Positions 47,254 through 58,399 of a stretch of 64,000 bases of DNA are shown here, in pieces. The DNA comes from Cedecea neteri NBRC 105707 = ATCC 33855 (lineage in GTDB: Bacteria > Pseudomonadota > Gammaproteobacteria > Enterobacterales > Enterobacteriaceae). Location of the stretch: contig NZ_BCTL01000016.1 in the NCBI RefSeq assembly GCF_001571265.1, positions 1 to 64,000 on the forward strand. The letters run 5' to 3'. The notes beneath the pieces were generated by a model, which had not been told where the DNA came from, searched no databases, and was given only the letters and a program-made list of their open reading frames with translations. Numbering within the stretch: the first letter of the stretch is position 1; each line of letters begins with the position of its first letter. A program made the translations under genes and the position numbers.

Positions 47254-49977
47254 ATGGCTACGATTCATGTAGACGGCAAAGAATACGAGGTCAATGGAGC
47301 AGACAACTTGCTAGAAGCTTGTCTCTCCCTCGGCCTTGATATTCCTTATTTTTGCTGGCATCCGGCGCTGGGCAGCGTCGGTGCTTGCCGCCAGTGTGCG
47401 GTGAAGCAATATCAGAACGCGGAAGACACCCGTGGGCGCCTGGTGATGTCCTGTATGACACCGGCCTCCGACGGGACCTTCATCTCTATTGATGATGGCG
47501 AAGCGAAACAGTTCCGTGAAAGCGTTGTGGAGTGGTTGATGACTAACCACCCGCATGACTGTCCGGTCTGTGAAGAGGGCGGTAACTGCCACCTGCAGGA
47601 TATGACCGTCATGACCGGTCATAGCTTCCGTCGCTATCGCTTTACCAAGCGTACTCACCGCAATCAGGATCTCGGTCCGTTCATCTCTCACGAAATGAAC
47701 CGCTGTATCGCCTGTTACCGCTGCGTGCGTTACTACAAAGACTACGCAGACGGTAAAGATCTGGGCGTTTACGGCGCGCACGATAACGTCTACTTCGGTC
47801 GCCCGGAAGACGGCACGCTGGAAAGCGAGTTCTCCGGTAACCTGGTAGAGATTTGCCCGACCGGCGTATTCACCGACAAAACGCACTCCGAGCGTTACAA
47901 CCGTAAATGGGATATGCAGTTCGCACCGAGCATCTGCCAGCAGTGCTCGCTGGGCTGTAACACCAGTCCGGGTGAACGTTACGGTGAGCTGCGTCGTATC
48001 GAAAACCGCTACAACGGCACCGTGAACCACTACTTCCTGTGTGACCGTGGCCGTTTCGGTTACGGTTACGTCAACCTGAAAGACCGTCCGCGTCAGCCTA
48101 TTCAGCGCCGTGGCGATGACCTCATTACCCTGAACGCCGAGCAGGCGATGCAGGGCGCTGCGGATATCCTGCGTCAGTCGAAGAAAGTGATCGGCATCGG
48201 TTCTCCGCGTGCGAGCGTGGAAAGCAACTTTGCTCTGCGTGAGCTGGTTGGGGCCGACAATTTCTACACGGGCATTGCGGCCGGTGAGCAGGCTCGTCTG
48301 CAGCTGATGCTGAAAGTGCTGCGTGAAAGCGGCATTCATACCCCTGCTCTGCGTGAAATCGAATCTTACGATGCGGTGCTGATTCTGGGCGAAGACGTTA
48401 CCCAGACCGGCGCTCGCGCTGCACTGGCTATTCGCCAGGCGGTGAAAGGGAAGGCTCGTGAAATGGCAGCGGCACAGAAAGTTGCTGACTGGCAGATTGC
48501 CGCAATCCTGAACATCGGTCAGAACGCTAAGCACCCGCTGTTCGTGACCAACGTAGACAGCACCCGCCTGGATGATATCGCCGCATGGACTTACCGCGCG
48601 CCGGTTGAAGATCAGGCTCGTCTTGGCTTTGCGATTGCCAATGCGCTGGACAGCAACTCTCCGGCCGTTGAGCTGGATCGTGATCTGAAGAATAAAGTCG
48701 ACGTGATCGTGCAGGCCTTGGCCGGCGCGAAGAAGCCGCTGATTGTTTCTGGAACTAACGCCGGTAGCGAAGCGGTGATTCAGGCTGCGGCCAACGTGGC
48801 TAAAGCGCTGAAAGGTCGCGGTGCGGACGTCGGCGTCACCATGATTGCCCGTGCGGTTAACAGCGTTGGCCTCGGCATGATCGGCGGCGGTTCTCTGGAA
48901 GACGCCCTGAGCGAGCTGGAAAGCGGCGCTGCCGATGCGGTAGTGGTACTTGAAAACGATCTGCATCGCCACGCTTCTGCCGCTCGCGTAGACGCTGCGC
49001 TGAGCAAAGCCCCTCTGGTGATGGTTATCGACCATCAGCGTACGGACATCATGGACAAAGCCCATCTGGTTCTGTCCGCGGCAAGCTTTGCAGAAAGTGA
49101 CGGTACGGTCATTAACAACGAAGGTCGCGCCCAGCGCTTCTTCCAGGTTTATGACCCGGCTTACTACGACACCAGCGTGACGATGTTCGAAAGCTGGCGC
49201 TGGCTGCACTCGCTGCACAGCACCGTGCAGAGCCGCGACGTTGACTGGACGCAGCTTGACCACGTGATTGATGCCTGCGTGAAGGCATTGCCTCAGATGG
49301 CCGGTATTAAAGAAGCCGCGCCGGATGCTTCCTTCCGCATTAAAGGTCAGAAGCTGTCCCGTTCTCCTATCCGTTCGAGCGGACGCACCGCAATGCGCGC
49401 CAACATCAGCGTGCACGAACCGCGTCAGCCGCAGGATAAAGACACGATGTTCGCCTTCTCTATGGAAGGGAACAACAGCCCGCTGGCCGACCGTCAGCAG
49501 ATTCCATTTGCCTGGGCTCCAGGCTGGAACTCCCCACAGGCATGGAACAAATTCCAGGCTGAAGTGGGCGGTCATCTGCGCCACGGCGATCCGGGCGTGC
49601 GCCTGATTGAAGCCTCTGAAACGGGTCTGGATTACTTCACTTCCGTGCCGGATACCTTCCATGCGGAAGAGGGAAAATGGCGTATCGCGCCGTACTACCA
49701 CCTGTTTGGTAGCGACGAGATGTCCCAGCGTTCTCCGGTGTTCCAGAAGCGTATGGTTGAGCCTTACATCAAGCTGAACCCGGCCGATGCCGCGAAACTT
49801 GGCGTTAACGCCGGGAGCCTGATCTCCTTCAGCTACGAAGGCCAGACGCTGAGTCTACCGCTGCAGCTGTCCGAAGGTTTGGTTGCAGGGCAGGTTGGCT
49901 TGCCGATGGGGATGCCGGGAATTGCGCCAGTGCTTGCCGGTGCTCGTCTTGAAAATCTGCAGGAGGCTGCGCAATGA
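47254..49977 (+). CDS. nuoG: NADH-quinone oxidoreductase subunit G
   Basis: NuoG is the largest complex I subunit and carries four clusters. Ligands visible are Cys34/45/48/67 (N1b, [2Fe-2S]), His101 with Cys103/106/112 (N5), Cys151/154/157/201 (N4) and the extra N7 set Cys228/231/235 with a later Cys near 263. The C-terminal part is a molybdopterin-oxidoreductase-like fold. The 907 residues compare with 908 in K-12. The ATG at 47254 fits the GGAAG site; the upstream in-frame ATG at 47245 does not. Confidence 0.97.
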   Translation: MATIHVDGKEYEVNGADNLLEACLSLGLDIPYFCWHPALGSVGACRQCAVKQYQNAEDTRGRLVMSCMTPASDGTFISIDDGEAKQFRESVVEWLMTNHPHDCPVCEEGGNCHLQDMTVMTGHSFRRYRFTKRTHRNQDLGPFISHEMNRCIACYRCVRYYKDYADGKDLGVYGAHDNVYFGRPEDGTLESEFSGNLVEICPTGVFTDKTHSERYNRKWDMQFAPSICQQCSLGCNTSPGERYGELRRIENRYNGTVNHYFLCDRGRFGYGYVNLKDRPRQPIQRRGDDLITLNAEQAMQGAADILRQSKKVIGIGSPRASVESNFALRELVGADNFYTGIAAGEQARLQLMLKVLRESGIHTPALREIESYDAVLILGEDVTQTGARAALAIRQAVKGKAREMAAAQKVADWQIAAILNIGQNAKHPLFVTNVDSTRLDDIAAWTYRAPVEDQARLGFAIANALDSNSPAVELDRDLKNKVDVIVQALAGAKKPLIVSGTNAGSEAVIQAAANVAKALKGRGADVGVTMIARAVNSVGLGMIGGGSLEDALSELESGAADAVVVLENDLHRHASAARVDAALSKAPLVMVIDHQRTDIMDKAHLVLSAASFAESDGTVINNEGRAQRFFQVYDPAYYDTSVTMFESWRWLHSLHSTVQSRDVDWTQLDHVIDACVKALPQMAGIKEAAPDASFRIKGQKLSRSPIRSSGRTAMRANISVHEPRQPQDKDTMFAFSMEGNNSPLADRQQIPFAWAPGWNSPQAWNKFQAEVGGHLRHGDPGVRLIEASETGLDYFTSVPDTFHAEEGKWRIAPYYHLFGSDEMSQRSPVFQKRMVEPYIKLNPADAAKLGVNAGSLISFSYEGQTLSLPLQLSEGLVAGQVGLPMGMPGIAPVLAGARLENLQEAAQ

Positions 49978-50951
49978 GCTGGCTGACACCGGAAGTTATC
50001 GACATTCTGCTGAGCATCCTCAAAGCGGTTGTCATTCTGCTGGTCGTGGTGACCTGTGGCGCATTCATGAGCTTCGGCGAGCGCCGTCTGCTCGGTCTGT
50101 TCCAGAACCGCTATGGACCAAACCGCGTAGGCTGGGGTGGTTCACTCCAGCTGGTTGCGGACATGATCAAGATGTTCTTTAAAGAGGACTGGATCCCTAA
50201 GTTCTCTGACCGCGTGATCTTTACTCTTGCGCCGATGATCGCGTTCACCTCGCTGCTGCTGGCCTTTGCCATTGTGCCGGTCAGCCCAAGCTGGGTGGTT
50301 GCGGACTTGAACATCGGGATCCTGTTCTTCCTGATGCTGGCGGGCCTGGCGGTTTATGCCGTGCTGTTCGCTGGCTGGTCCAGTAACAACAAATACTCCC
50401 TGCTTGGTGCGATGCGTGCTTCCGCGCAGACCCTGAGCTATGAAGTGTTCCTGGGACTTTCCCTGATGGGCGTGGTGGCGCAGGCCGGTTCATTTAATAT
50501 GGCCGACATCGTCAACAACCAGGCGAATCTGTGGAACGTTATCCCGCAGTTCTTCGGCTTCGTGACCTTCGCGATTGCCGGCGTTGCGGTTTGCCACCGT
50601 CACCCGTTTGACCAACCGGAAGCCGAGCAGGAACTGGCTGATGGTTATCACATCGAATATTCCGGTATGAAGTTCGGTCTGTTCTTCGTCGGGGAATACA
50701 TCGGCATCGTCACCGTGTCTGCACTGATCGTGACGCTGTTCTTTGGTGGCTGGCATGGCCCGTGGTTACCGCCGTTCATCTGGTTCGCGCTGAAAACCGC
50801 GTTCTTCATGATGATGTTCATTTTGATTCGCGCCGCACTGCCTCGTCCGCGTTATGACCAGGTGATGTCCTTCGGCTGGAAAGTTTGCCTGCCGCTGACG
50901 CTTATCAACTTGCTGGTGACCGCCGCGGTCATTCTTTACCAGGCACCATAA
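49974..50951 (+). CDS. nuoH: NADH-quinone oxidoreductase subunit H
   Basis: NuoH forms much of the quinone-binding chamber at the membrane interface. The 325 residues equal K-12 and have about eight membrane helices. The [17 protein letters not shown] loop near 28-45 and the acidic loop [16 protein letters not shown] (near 210-225) are intact. The start overlaps the nuoG stop by 4 bp (ATGA). Confidence 0.97.
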   Translation: MSWLTPEVIDILLSILKAVVILLVVVTCGAFMSFGERRLLGLFQNRYGPNRVGWGGSLQLVADMIKMFFKEDWIPKFSDRVIFTLAPMIAFTSLLLAFAIVPVSPSWVVADLNIGILFFLMLAGLAVYAVLFAGWSSNNKYSLLGAMRASAQTLSYEVFLGLSLMGVVAQAGSFNMADIVNNQANLWNVIPQFFGFVTFAIAGVAVCHRHPFDQPEAEQELADGYHIEYSGMKFGLFFVGEYIGIVTVSALIVTLFFGGWHGPWLPPFIWFALKTAFFMMMFILIRAALPRPRYDQVMSFGWKVCLPLTLINLLVTAAVILYQAP

Positions 50952-50965
50952 GGGGTGAAAAAACC

Positions 50966-51508
50966 ATGACATTGAAAGAGTTAGTGGTTGGTTTCGGCAC
51001 CCAGGTACGCAGTATCTGGATGATCGGCATGCACGCTTTCGCCAAGCGCGAAACCCGCATGTATCCGGAAGAACCAGTGTATCTGCCGCCGCGCTACCGT
51101 GGCCGTATCGTGCTGACGCGCGACCCGGACGGTGAAGAGCGCTGCGTAGCCTGTAACCTGTGTGCGGTAGCCTGCCCGGTAGGGTGTATCTCCCTGCAGA
51201 AAGCCGAGATGAAAGACGGTCGTTGGTATCCGGAGTTCTTCCGCATCAACTTCTCTCGCTGCATCTTCTGCGGCCTGTGTGAAGAAGCCTGCCCGACCAC
51301 CGCGATTCAGCTTACCCCGGACTTCGAGCTGGGTGAGTACAAGCGCCAGGATCTGGTGTATGAGAAAGAGGATCTGCTGATCTCCGGTCCGGGCAAATAC
51401 CCGGAATATAACTTCTACCGGATGGCAGGTATGGCAATCGACGGCAAAGATAAGGGCGAAGCGGAAAACGAAGCCAAGCCTATCGACGTCAAAGGCCTGT
51501 TACCTTAA
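50966..51508 (+). CDS. nuoI: NADH-quinone oxidoreductase subunit I
   Basis: NuoI carries [4Fe-4S] clusters N6a and N6b. The two ferredoxin motifs are Cys60/63/66/70 and Cys99/102/105/109. The 180 residues equal K-12. The open frame extends 27 codons upstream into nuoH, but the ATG at 50966 follows AAGGGGTGA and begins MTLKEL as expected. Confidence 0.97.
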   Translation: MTLKELVVGFGTQVRSIWMIGMHAFAKRETRMYPEEPVYLPPRYRGRIVLTRDPDGEERCVACNLCAVACPVGCISLQKAEMKDGRWYPEFFRINFSRCIFCGLCEEACPTTAIQLTPDFELGEYKRQDLVYEKEDLLISGPGKYPEYNFYRMAGMAIDGKDKGEAENEAKPIDVKGLLP

Positions 51509-51518
51509 GGAGTCAGGA

Positions 51519-52076
51519 ATGGAATTCGCTTTTTATATCTGCGCCATTGTGGCCGTCCTGACGACCCTTCGGACGATTACTCACACCAATCCGGTGCATG
51601 CGCTGCTGTACCTGATCATCTCGCTGCTGGCGATCTCCGGGGTATTTTTCTCCCTCGGGGCTTACTTCGCCGGTGCGCTGGAGATCATCGTCTACGCCGG
51701 GGCTATCATGGTGCTGTTCGTCTTCGTGGTGATGATGCTCAACCTCGGTAACGCGGTTCAGCAGCAGGAACGCGAGTGGCTGAAGCCGCAGCTGTGGATC
51801 GGGCCTGGTATCCTGTCTGCAGTCCTGTTGGTGGTTCTGATTTACGCAATCCGCACCGTTAACGACCAGGGCATCGACGGCACGTCTATCGATGCGAAAC
51901 AGGTCGGTATCGCGCTGTTCGGGCCTTACGTTCTGGCGGTGGAGCTGGCCTCCATGCTGCTGCTCGCAGGTCTGGTCGTTGCGTTCCACCTGGGTCGTGA
52001 AGACCGTGTCGGCGAGGTGCTGAGCAATCGCCCTGCTGACATGGCCGTGAGAAGAAAAACGGAGGAGAACGTATGA
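51519..52076 (+). CDS. nuoJ: NADH-quinone oxidoreductase subunit J
   Basis: NuoJ is a membrane-arm subunit with five predicted helices in 185 residues (K-12: 184). The conserved third helix region ([19 protein letters not shown]) contains the pi-bulge segment important for coupling. It overlaps nuoK by 4 bp. Confidence 0.97.
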   Translation: MEFAFYICAIVAVLTTLRTITHTNPVHALLYLIISLLAISGVFFSLGAYFAGALEIIVYAGAIMVLFVFVVMMLNLGNAVQQQEREWLKPQLWIGPGILSAVLLVVLIYAIRTVNDQGIDGTSIDAKQVGIALFGPYVLAVELASMLLLAGLVVAFHLGREDRVGEVLSNRPADMAVRRKTEENV

Positions 52077-52375
52077 TCCCGCTGCAACATGGACTGATCC
52101 TCGCCGCCATTTTGTTCGTGCTGGGTCTGACCGGTCTGGTCATTCGCCGCAACCTGCTGTTCATGCTGATCAGCCTGGAAGTGATGATTAACGCCGCCGC
52201 GCTGGCCTTCGTGGTTGCCGGCAGCTACTGGGGCCAGGCTGACGGTCAGGTGATGTATATACTCGCGATTAGCTTAGCTGCTGCCGAAGCCAGTATTGGC
52301 CTCGCGCTGTTACTGCAGCTCCATCGTCGTCGCCAGAATCTGAATATCGATTCAGTAAGTGAGATGCGTGGATGA
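52073..52375 (+). CDS. nuoK: NADH-quinone oxidoreductase subunit K
   Basis: NuoK is a three-helix, MrpC-like membrane subunit of 100 residues, equal to K-12. The two membrane glutamates needed for proton transfer are present (Glu36 in ISLEVM and Glu72 in AAAEASIG). It overlaps nuoJ and nuoL by 4 bp each. Confidence 0.97.
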   Translation: MIPLQHGLILAAILFVLGLTGLVIRRNLLFMLISLEVMINAAALAFVVAGSYWGQADGQVMYILAISLAAAEASIGLALLLQLHRRRQNLNIDSVSEMRG

Positions 52376-54213
52376 ACCTTCTCTGGTTAACCATTGTTCT
52401 GCCATTGATTGGCTTTTTACTGTTGGCATTCTCCCGCGGCCGCTGGTCAGAAAACCTGTCCGCAACCATCGGGATGGGCTCAGTAGGTCTGGCGGCGGTT
52501 GTCACCGCTATTGCCGGGGTTGATTTCTTTAACAACGGGCAGCAGGCGTTTACTCAGCCGCTGTGGACCTGGATGGCGGTCGGTGACTTTAACATCGGCT
52601 TCAACCTGGTGCTGGACGGCCTGTCCCTGACCATGCTTTCTGTGGTTACTGGCGTCGGCTTCCTGATCCACATGTTCGCGTCCTGGTACATGCGCGGCGA
52701 AGAGGGTTACTCCCGCTTCTTCGCCTACACCAACCTGTTCATCGCCAGCATGGTGGTTCTGGTTCTTGCCGATAACCTGCTGCTGATGTACCTCGGCTGG
52801 GAAGGCGTGGGCCTCTGTTCTTACCTGCTGATTGGTTTCTACTACACCGATCCGAAGAACAACGCGGCGGCAATGAAAGCGTTCGTGGTGACCCGCGTGG
52901 GCGACGTGTTCCTGGCCTTTGGCCTGTTCATTCTCTACAACGAACTGGGTACGCTGAACTTCCGCGAAATGGTTGAACTGGCGCCGCAGCACTTTGCTGC
53001 CGGTAACCAGATGCTGACCTGGGCAACCCTGATGCTGCTGGGCGGTGCGGTTGGTAAATCTGCACAGCTTCCGCTGCAAACATGGCTGGCGGATGCGATG
53101 GCGGGTCCAACCCCTGTCTCTGCACTGATTCACGCGGCCACCATGGTTACCGCAGGCGTCTATCTGATTGCCCGTACCCACGGTCTGTTCCTGATGACTC
53201 CGGAAATTCTGCATCTGGTGGGTATCGTTGGTGCCGTTACGCTGGTGCTGGCAGGCTTTGCCGCGCTGGTACAGACAGACATCAAACGCGTACTCGCTTA
53301 CTCCACCATGAGCCAGATTGGCTACATGTTCCTGGCGCTGGGCGTGCAGGCGTGGGATGCGGCAATCTTCCACTTGATGACCCACGCGTTCTTTAAAGCG
53401 TTGCTGTTCCTGTCATCCGGCTCGGTGATTCTGGCGTGCCATCACGAACAAAACATCTTCAAGATGGGTGGCCTGCGTAAGTCCATTCCGCTGGTGTATG
53501 TCTGCTTCCTGGTTGGGGGCGCGGCGCTGTCCGCTCTGCCGCTGATTACCGCAGGCTTCTTCAGTAAAGATGAAATTCTTGCCGGTGCGATGGCGAACGG
53601 CCACATCAACCTGATGGTTGCGGGCCTGGTCGGGGCGTTCATGACTTCGCTCTACACCTTCCGCATGATTTTCATTACGTTCCACGGTGAAGAAAAAATT
53701 CACGCTCACGCAGGGAAGGGGATTACCCACCACCTGCCGCTGGTTGTTCTGCTGGTGCTGTCCACCTTCGTTGGCGCAATGATTGTGCCACCGCTGCGCG
53801 GCGTACTGCCGGAAACCACTGAACTTGCGCACGGCAGCGTGCTGACCCTGGAGATTATCTCCGGCGTCGTCGCCATTGCCGGTATCCTGATTGCCGCCTT
53901 CCTGTGGCTGGGTAAACGTACTCTGGTGACGTCGCTTGCGAACAGCGCACCTGGGCGTTTCTTCGGTACCTGGTGGTTCAATGCCTGGGGCTTCGACTGG
54001 CTGTACGACATGATTTTCGTCAAGCCGTTCCTCGGTATTGCGTGGCTGCTGCGCCGTGACCCGCTGAATGCTTTGATGAACATTCCGGCAGTTCTCTCCC
54101 GCTTCGCTGGCCGCGGCCTGCTGGTGAGCGAGAACGGTTATCTGCGCTGGTATGTTGCGTCTATGAGCATCGGGGCCGTTGTGGTGCTCGGCCTGCTGCT
54201 GGTTCTGCGTTAA
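52372..54213 (+). CDS. nuoL: NADH-quinone oxidoreductase subunit L
   Basis: NuoL is the distal antiporter-like proton-pumping subunit. The 613 residues equal K-12 and include about 16 helices with the long lateral helix near the C-terminus. Key residues are in [17 protein letters not shown] (Glu near 144) and [24 protein letters not shown] (Lys near 229). A REP-like palindrome and a gap of 121 bp separate it from nuoM. Confidence 0.97.
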   Translation: MNLLWLTIVLPLIGFLLLAFSRGRWSENLSATIGMGSVGLAAVVTAIAGVDFFNNGQQAFTQPLWTWMAVGDFNIGFNLVLDGLSLTMLSVVTGVGFLIHMFASWYMRGEEGYSRFFAYTNLFIASMVVLVLADNLLLMYLGWEGVGLCSYLLIGFYYTDPKNNAAAMKAFVVTRVGDVFLAFGLFILYNELGTLNFREMVELAPQHFAAGNQMLTWATLMLLGGAVGKSAQLPLQTWLADAMAGPTPVSALIHAATMVTAGVYLIARTHGLFLMTPEILHLVGIVGAVTLVLAGFAALVQTDIKRVLAYSTMSQIGYMFLALGVQAWDAAIFHLMTHAFFKALLFLSSGSVILACHHEQNIFKMGGLRKSIPLVYVCFLVGGAALSALPLITAGFFSKDEILAGAMANGHINLMVAGLVGAFMTSLYTFRMIFITFHGEEKIHAHAGKGITHHLPLVVLLVLSTFVGAMIVPPLRGVLPETTELAHGSVLTLEIISGVVAIAGILIAAFLWLGKRTLVTSLANSAPGRFFGTWWFNAWGFDWLYDMIFVKPFLGIAWLLRRDPLNALMNIPAVLSRFAGRGLLVSENGYLRWYVASMSIGAVVVLGLLLVLR

Positions 54214-54230
54214 CAGGATTTCTTCCATCC

Positions 54231-54265
54231 CCCTCTCTCTGATGAGAGAGGGTCGGAGTGGGGCT
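54231..54265. repeat. REP-like palindrome, copy G, inside the nuo operon
   Basis: CCCTCTCTC (54231-54239) pairs with GAGAGAGGG (54244-54252), followed by TCGGAGTGGGG, a relic of the right arm seen in copy C. It lies between nuoL and nuoM and is transcribed in the operon. Confidence 0.7.
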
Positions 54266-54334
54266 TAATACCTCCTCTGGCGCTGGGAAGTGAGCGATGT
54301 TTAAGAATTATTTTGACTTAGGGACTCAAACGCC

Positions 54335-55864
54335 ATGCTATTACCCTGGCTAATACTAATCCCCTTTATCGGCGGCTTCTTCTGCTGGCAGACCGAACGC
54401 TTCGGCGTGAAAGTGCCTCGCTGGATAGCGCTGATTACCATGGGGCTGACACTGGCTCTCTCTCTGCAATTGTGGTTGCAGGGTGGCTACTCACTGACGC
54501 AGGCGGCGGGTTTACCGCAGTGGCAGTCTGAATTTGTTCTGCCGTGGATCCCACGTTTTGGCATCGAAATTCACCTGGCGCTCGACGGTCTGTCGCTGCT
54601 GATGGTGGTACTGACCGGCCTGCTCGGCGTGCTGGCGGTACTTTGTTCCTGGAATGAAATCGAAAAATATCAGGGCTTCTTCCACCTCAACCTGATGTGG
54701 ATCCTCGGTGGCGTTATCGGCGTGTTCCTTGCCATCGATATGTTCCTGTTCTTCTTCTTCTGGGAAATGATGCTGGTGCCGATGTACTTCCTGATTGCGC
54801 TGTGGGGCCACAAAGCCTCCGACGGGAAGACGCGTATTACCGCTGCAACCAAGTTCTTCATCTATACCCAGGCGAGTGGTCTGGTGATGTTGATTGCCAT
54901 CCTGGGTCTGGTGTTTGTGCACTACAACGCAACCGGCGTCTGGACCTTCAACTATGAACTGCTGCTGAAAACGCCGATGTCCCACGGCGTGCAGTGGCTG
55001 CTGATGCTGGGCTTCTTTATTGCCTTCGCGGTAAAAATGCCGGTGGTTCCTCTTCACGGCTGGCTGCCGGATGCGCACTCTCAGGCACCGACGGCGGGTT
55101 CCGTTGACCTGGCGGGTATCTTGCTGAAAACCGCGGCCTACGGCCTGCTGCGCTTCTCTCTGCCGCTGTTCCCTGAAGCGTCTGCGGAGTTCGCGCCGAT
55201 CGCCATGTGGCTGGGTGTCATCGGCATCTTCTACGGCGCGTGGATGGCCTTTGCTCAGACTGATATTAAACGCCTGATTGCTTATACCTCCGTTTCCCAC
55301 ATGGGCTTCGTGCTGATTGCTATCTACACCGGCAACCAGCTGGCTTACCAGGGCGCGGTGATTCAGATGATTGCCCACGGTCTGTCCGCAGCGGGTATGT
55401 TCATCATCTGCGGTCAGCTTTATGAGCGTCTGCACACCCGTGACATGCGCATGATGGGCGGCCTGTGGAATAAAATTAAATGGCTGCCGGGCCTGTCGAT
55501 GTTCTTCGCTGTTGCCACCCTGGGTATGCCTGGGACCGGTAACTTCGTCGGTGAATTTATGATCCTGTTCGGCAGCTTCCACGTTGTGCCGGTCATTACC
55601 GTGATTTCAACCTTCGGTCTGGTCTTCGCTTCTGTTTACTCCCTGGCGATGCTGCACCGTGCTTACTTCGGGAAAGCTAAGAGCGAAATCAGCGATAAAC
55701 AGCTGCCTGGCATGTCCATGCGCGAGTTCTTTATCATTCTGTTGCTGGTGGTGCTGTTAGTTCTGCTGGGCTTCTTCCCGCAGCCGATTCTGGATACCTC
55801 GCATTCTGCGATGAGCAATATTCAGCAGTGGTTTACCAGTTCACTTTCTACTACAAGGCCGTAA
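54335..55864 (+). CDS. nuoM: NADH-quinone oxidoreductase subunit M
   Basis: NuoM is a second antiporter-like proton-pumping subunit with about 14 helices in 509 residues, equal to K-12. The conserved Glu in FWEMMLVPMYFL (near 144) and the Lys in FAVKMPVVPLHGWLPDAH (near 234) are present. It starts 121 bp after nuoL, downstream of a repeat, and nuoN follows after 6 bp. Confidence 0.97.
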   Translation: MLLPWLILIPFIGGFFCWQTERFGVKVPRWIALITMGLTLALSLQLWLQGGYSLTQAAGLPQWQSEFVLPWIPRFGIEIHLALDGLSLLMVVLTGLLGVLAVLCSWNEIEKYQGFFHLNLMWILGGVIGVFLAIDMFLFFFFWEMMLVPMYFLIALWGHKASDGKTRITAATKFFIYTQASGLVMLIAILGLVFVHYNATGVWTFNYELLLKTPMSHGVQWLLMLGFFIAFAVKMPVVPLHGWLPDAHSQAPTAGSVDLAGILLKTAAYGLLRFSLPLFPEASAEFAPIAMWLGVIGIFYGAWMAFAQTDIKRLIAYTSVSHMGFVLIAIYTGNQLAYQGAVIQMIAHGLSAAGMFIICGQLYERLHTRDMRMMGGLWNKIKWLPGLSMFFAVATLGMPGTGNFVGEFMILFGSFHVVPVITVISTFGLVFASVYSLAMLHRAYFGKAKSEISDKQLPGMSMREFFIILLLVVLLVLLGFFPQPILDTSHSAMSNIQQWFTSSLSTTRP

Positions 55865-55870
55865 TTCGCC

Positions 55871-57328
55871 ATGACAATAACTCCTCAACACTTGATCGCG
55901 CTGCTACCGCTGTTGATCGTCGGATTGACGGTGGTGGTTGTGATGCTCTCCATTGCGTGGCGACGCGACCATTTTCTGAATGCTACGCTGTCGGTTATCG
56001 GCCTTAACGCCGCGCTGATTTCACTGTGGTTTGTGGGTCAGGCAGGGGCGATGGACGTCACCCCGCTGATGCGCGTTGACGGCTACGCCATGCTTTACAC
56101 CGGGCTGGTGCTGCTGGCGAGCCTGGCGACCTGTACCTTTGCTTACCCGTGGCTTCAGGGCTACACCGACAACCGCGAAGAGTTCTACCTGCTGGTACTG
56201 ATTGCCGCCCTCGGCGGTATTCTGCTGGCTAACGCGAACCACCTCGCGGCACTGTTCCTCGGCATTGAGCTGATCTCTCTGCCGCTGTTCGGCCTGGTCG
56301 GCTATGCCTTCCGCCAGAAGCGTTCTCTGGAAGCCAGCATCAAGTACACCATTTTGTCAGCGGCGGCATCGTCCTTCCTGCTGTTCGGTATGGCGCTGGT
56401 TTACGCTGAGTCCGGTAGCCTGTCGTTTGTTAGCCTCGGTAAGAGCCTGGCGGACAACATGCTGCACGAACCTCTGCTGCTGGCGGGTCTGGGCCTGATG
56501 ATTGTCGGTCTTGGCTTCAAGCTGTCTCTGGTGCCGTTCCATCTGTGGACCCCAGACGTTTACCAGGGCGCACCTGCCCCGGTCTCCACCTTCCTGGCAA
56601 CCGCCAGCAAAATCGCCATTTTTGGCGTGGTGATGCGTCTGTTCCTCTACGCGCCGGTGGGCAACAGCGAAGCGGTTCGTGTGGTGCTGGGCATTATCGC
56701 CTTCGCCTCCATCCTCTTCGGTAACCTGATGGCGCTGAACCAGTCCAACATCAAGCGTCTGCTGGGCTATTCGTCCATCGCTCACCTTGGTTACCTGCTG
56801 GTGGCGCTGATTGCGCTGCAGACTGGCAATATGTCGATGGAAGCGGTAGGGGTTTATCTGGCCGCTTACCTGTTCAGCAGCCTGGGTGCGTTCGGCGTGG
56901 TTAGCCTGATGTCCAGCCCGTACCGTGGCCCGGATGCCGACTCACTGTTCTCCTATCGTGGTCTGTTCTGGCACAAGCCGGTGCTTTCTGCGGTAATGAC
57001 CGTGATGATGCTTTCCCTGGCGGGTATTCCAATGACCCTGGGCTTCATCGGCAAGTTCTACATCATCGCAGTCGGCGTTCAGGCCCATCTGTGGTGGCTG
57101 ACCGGTGCCGTGGTTCTGGGCAGCGCCATCGGCCTTTACTACTATCTGCGCGTGACCGTGAGCCTGTATCTGAGCGCACCTCAGCAGCTTAACCGTGATA
57201 CCCCATCTAACTGGGCGTTGACCGCGGGCGGCGTGGTGGTGCTGATTTCCGCCCTGCTGGTGCTGCTGCTGGGGGTTTATCCGCAGCCGCTTATCAGCCT
57301 GGTGCAGTTAGCACAGCCGCTGATGTAA
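55871..57328 (+). CDS. nuoN: NADH-quinone oxidoreductase subunit N
   Basis: NuoN is the third antiporter-like subunit, closest to the quinone site. The 485 residues hold about 14 helices; [20 protein letters not shown] (Glu near 133) and [21 protein letters not shown] (Lys near 217) carry the pump residues. It is the last gene of the operon and is followed by a terminator. Confidence 0.97.
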   Translation: MTITPQHLIALLPLLIVGLTVVVVMLSIAWRRDHFLNATLSVIGLNAALISLWFVGQAGAMDVTPLMRVDGYAMLYTGLVLLASLATCTFAYPWLQGYTDNREEFYLLVLIAALGGILLANANHLAALFLGIELISLPLFGLVGYAFRQKRSLEASIKYTILSAAASSFLLFGMALVYAESGSLSFVSLGKSLADNMLHEPLLLAGLGLMIVGLGFKLSLVPFHLWTPDVYQGAPAPVSTFLATASKIAIFGVVMRLFLYAPVGNSEAVRVVLGIIAFASILFGNLMALNQSNIKRLLGYSSIAHLGYLLVALIALQTGNMSMEAVGVYLAAYLFSSLGAFGVVSLMSSPYRGPDADSLFSYRGLFWHKPVLSAVMTVMMLSLAGIPMTLGFIGKFYIIAVGVQAHLWWLTGAVVLGSAIGLYYYLRVTVSLYLSAPQQLNRDTPSNWALTAGGVVVLISALLVLLLGVYPQPLISLVQLAQPLM

Positions 57329-57348
57329 TCGGGTTTACGAAACCGTTC

Positions 57349-57377
57349 AAAAACCGCCACTTGTTGGCGGTTTTTTT
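57349..57377 (+). terminator. Terminator at the end of the nuo operon
   Basis: AAAAACCGCCA (57349-57359) pairs with TGGCGGTTTTT (57365-57375) around CTTGT, followed by further T. The A run on the opposite strand lets it also serve the convergent LysR gene. Confidence 0.9.
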
Positions 57378-57383
57378 ATGGGC

Positions 57384-58286
57384 TCAGCCTTTGGCCAACT
57401 CAAGAATAAAATCCAGAAAACAGCGGGTGCGTGCGGCGGGATTGATACGTGAAGGGTAGTAAGCATAAAGCGGGAAGCGCTCGTCAGGCCAGTCGGGAAA
57501 TAAATCCACCAGTTGCCCCTTTTTCACCAACTCGCCGGAGCCAAACGTCATCATCTGGGCAATAGCGTGCCCGCTCAGACAGGCTTCATGCAAAGTACGG
57601 GCGTCGTTCAGCGTCAGGCGTCCGCTGACAGGGACTTTAATCACCTCTCCCTTACGATGAAACTCCCACTCAAACGGCCGGCCTGTTTCCGGATCTCGAA
57701 AATGAATGCAGGTGTGCGCCAGTAGCGCCTGCGGTGTTTCAGGCCTGCCATGTCGCGCCAGATAGGCGGGGGTGGCGACCGTCATGATGCGTGTTTCCAG
57801 CAGCTTTCTTGCCACCAGCGTGCTATTGCGCGGTACGCCAAAGCGAATCGCGAGATCGAAACCGTCGCCAATCATATCTCCCAGCCGATCGCTGGTCACC
57901 AGATCCAGTTCGAGTTCGGGATAGCGGGACATAAACGTTTCCAGCTGAGGCCCCAAAATCAGGCTGGAAAAGAACGGATCGATATTCACCCTGAGCCTGC
58001 CGGTAACCGCCTTTGTGGAGAGAGACGCGGTGCTGGTCACGTCTTCCAGCGCGACTAGAAGCGGCAGGATCTGGCGGTAAAATTCTTTGCCTTCTACCGT
58101 CAATGCCACCGCGCGGGTGGTGCGATCAAAGAGTCGGATACCGAGGCGTTTCTCCAGCCTGGCAATCGCCCGGCTCACCCCCGGTGGCGACATATTGATC
58201 ACCTCCGCGGCGGCGGCAAAAGTGCCGCTTTCTACCACGGCGGTAAACACGGACAGGCCGTCAAATGTCCGATCGTTGAAAATCAT
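57384..58286 (-). CDS. LysR-family transcriptional regulator
   Basis: The 300 residues have a LysR helix-turn-helix (about 10-66, FAAAAEVINMSPPGVSRAIARLEKRL) and a periplasmic-binding-like effector domain from about 95. It belongs to the large CrgA/AaeR-like group that often controls a divergent reductase. It is divergent from the NmrA-type gene at 58400 and probably regulates it. There is no K-12 counterpart at this position. The ligand is unknown. Confidence 0.88.
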   Translation of the reverse strand: MIFNDRTFDGLSVFTAVVESGTFAAAAEVINMSPPGVSRAIARLEKRLGIRLFDRTTRAVALTVEGKEFYRQILPLLVALEDVTSTASLSTKAVTGRLRVNIDPFFSSLILGPQLETFMSRYPELELDLVTSDRLGDMIGDGFDLAIRFGVPRNSTLVARKLLETRIMTVATPAYLARHGRPETPQALLAHTCIHFRDPETGRPFEWEFHRKGEVIKVPVSGRLTLNDARTLHEACLSGHAIAQMMTFGSGELVKKGQLVDLFPDWPDERFPLYAYYPSRINPAARTRCFLDFILELAKG

Positions 58287-58316
58287 ATTAGTGCCTCAAA
58301 GTCATCAGTGAATTGC

Positions 58317-58341
58317 CTATGGTGCTATCGATACAACATAG
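58317..58341. promoter_or_regulatory. Candidate LysR operator region
   Basis: Short arms CTATG and CATAG flank a TATCGATA palindrome in the 113-bp divergent gap. The arms and the inner palindrome are not perfectly concentric, so this is only a candidate binding site. Confidence 0.3.
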
Positions 58342-58399
58342 CCGGATCCGCATAATGCCGTCCACACCCTGTGGTGGGATCTCAAACTGGAGAAACATT

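Noticed and set aside
47311-49701. A 796-codon open frame antisense to nuoG
   Set aside because: It lies entirely within the conserved nuoG gene on the opposite strand and has no recognisable domain. Such frames arise from the codon bias of the real gene.
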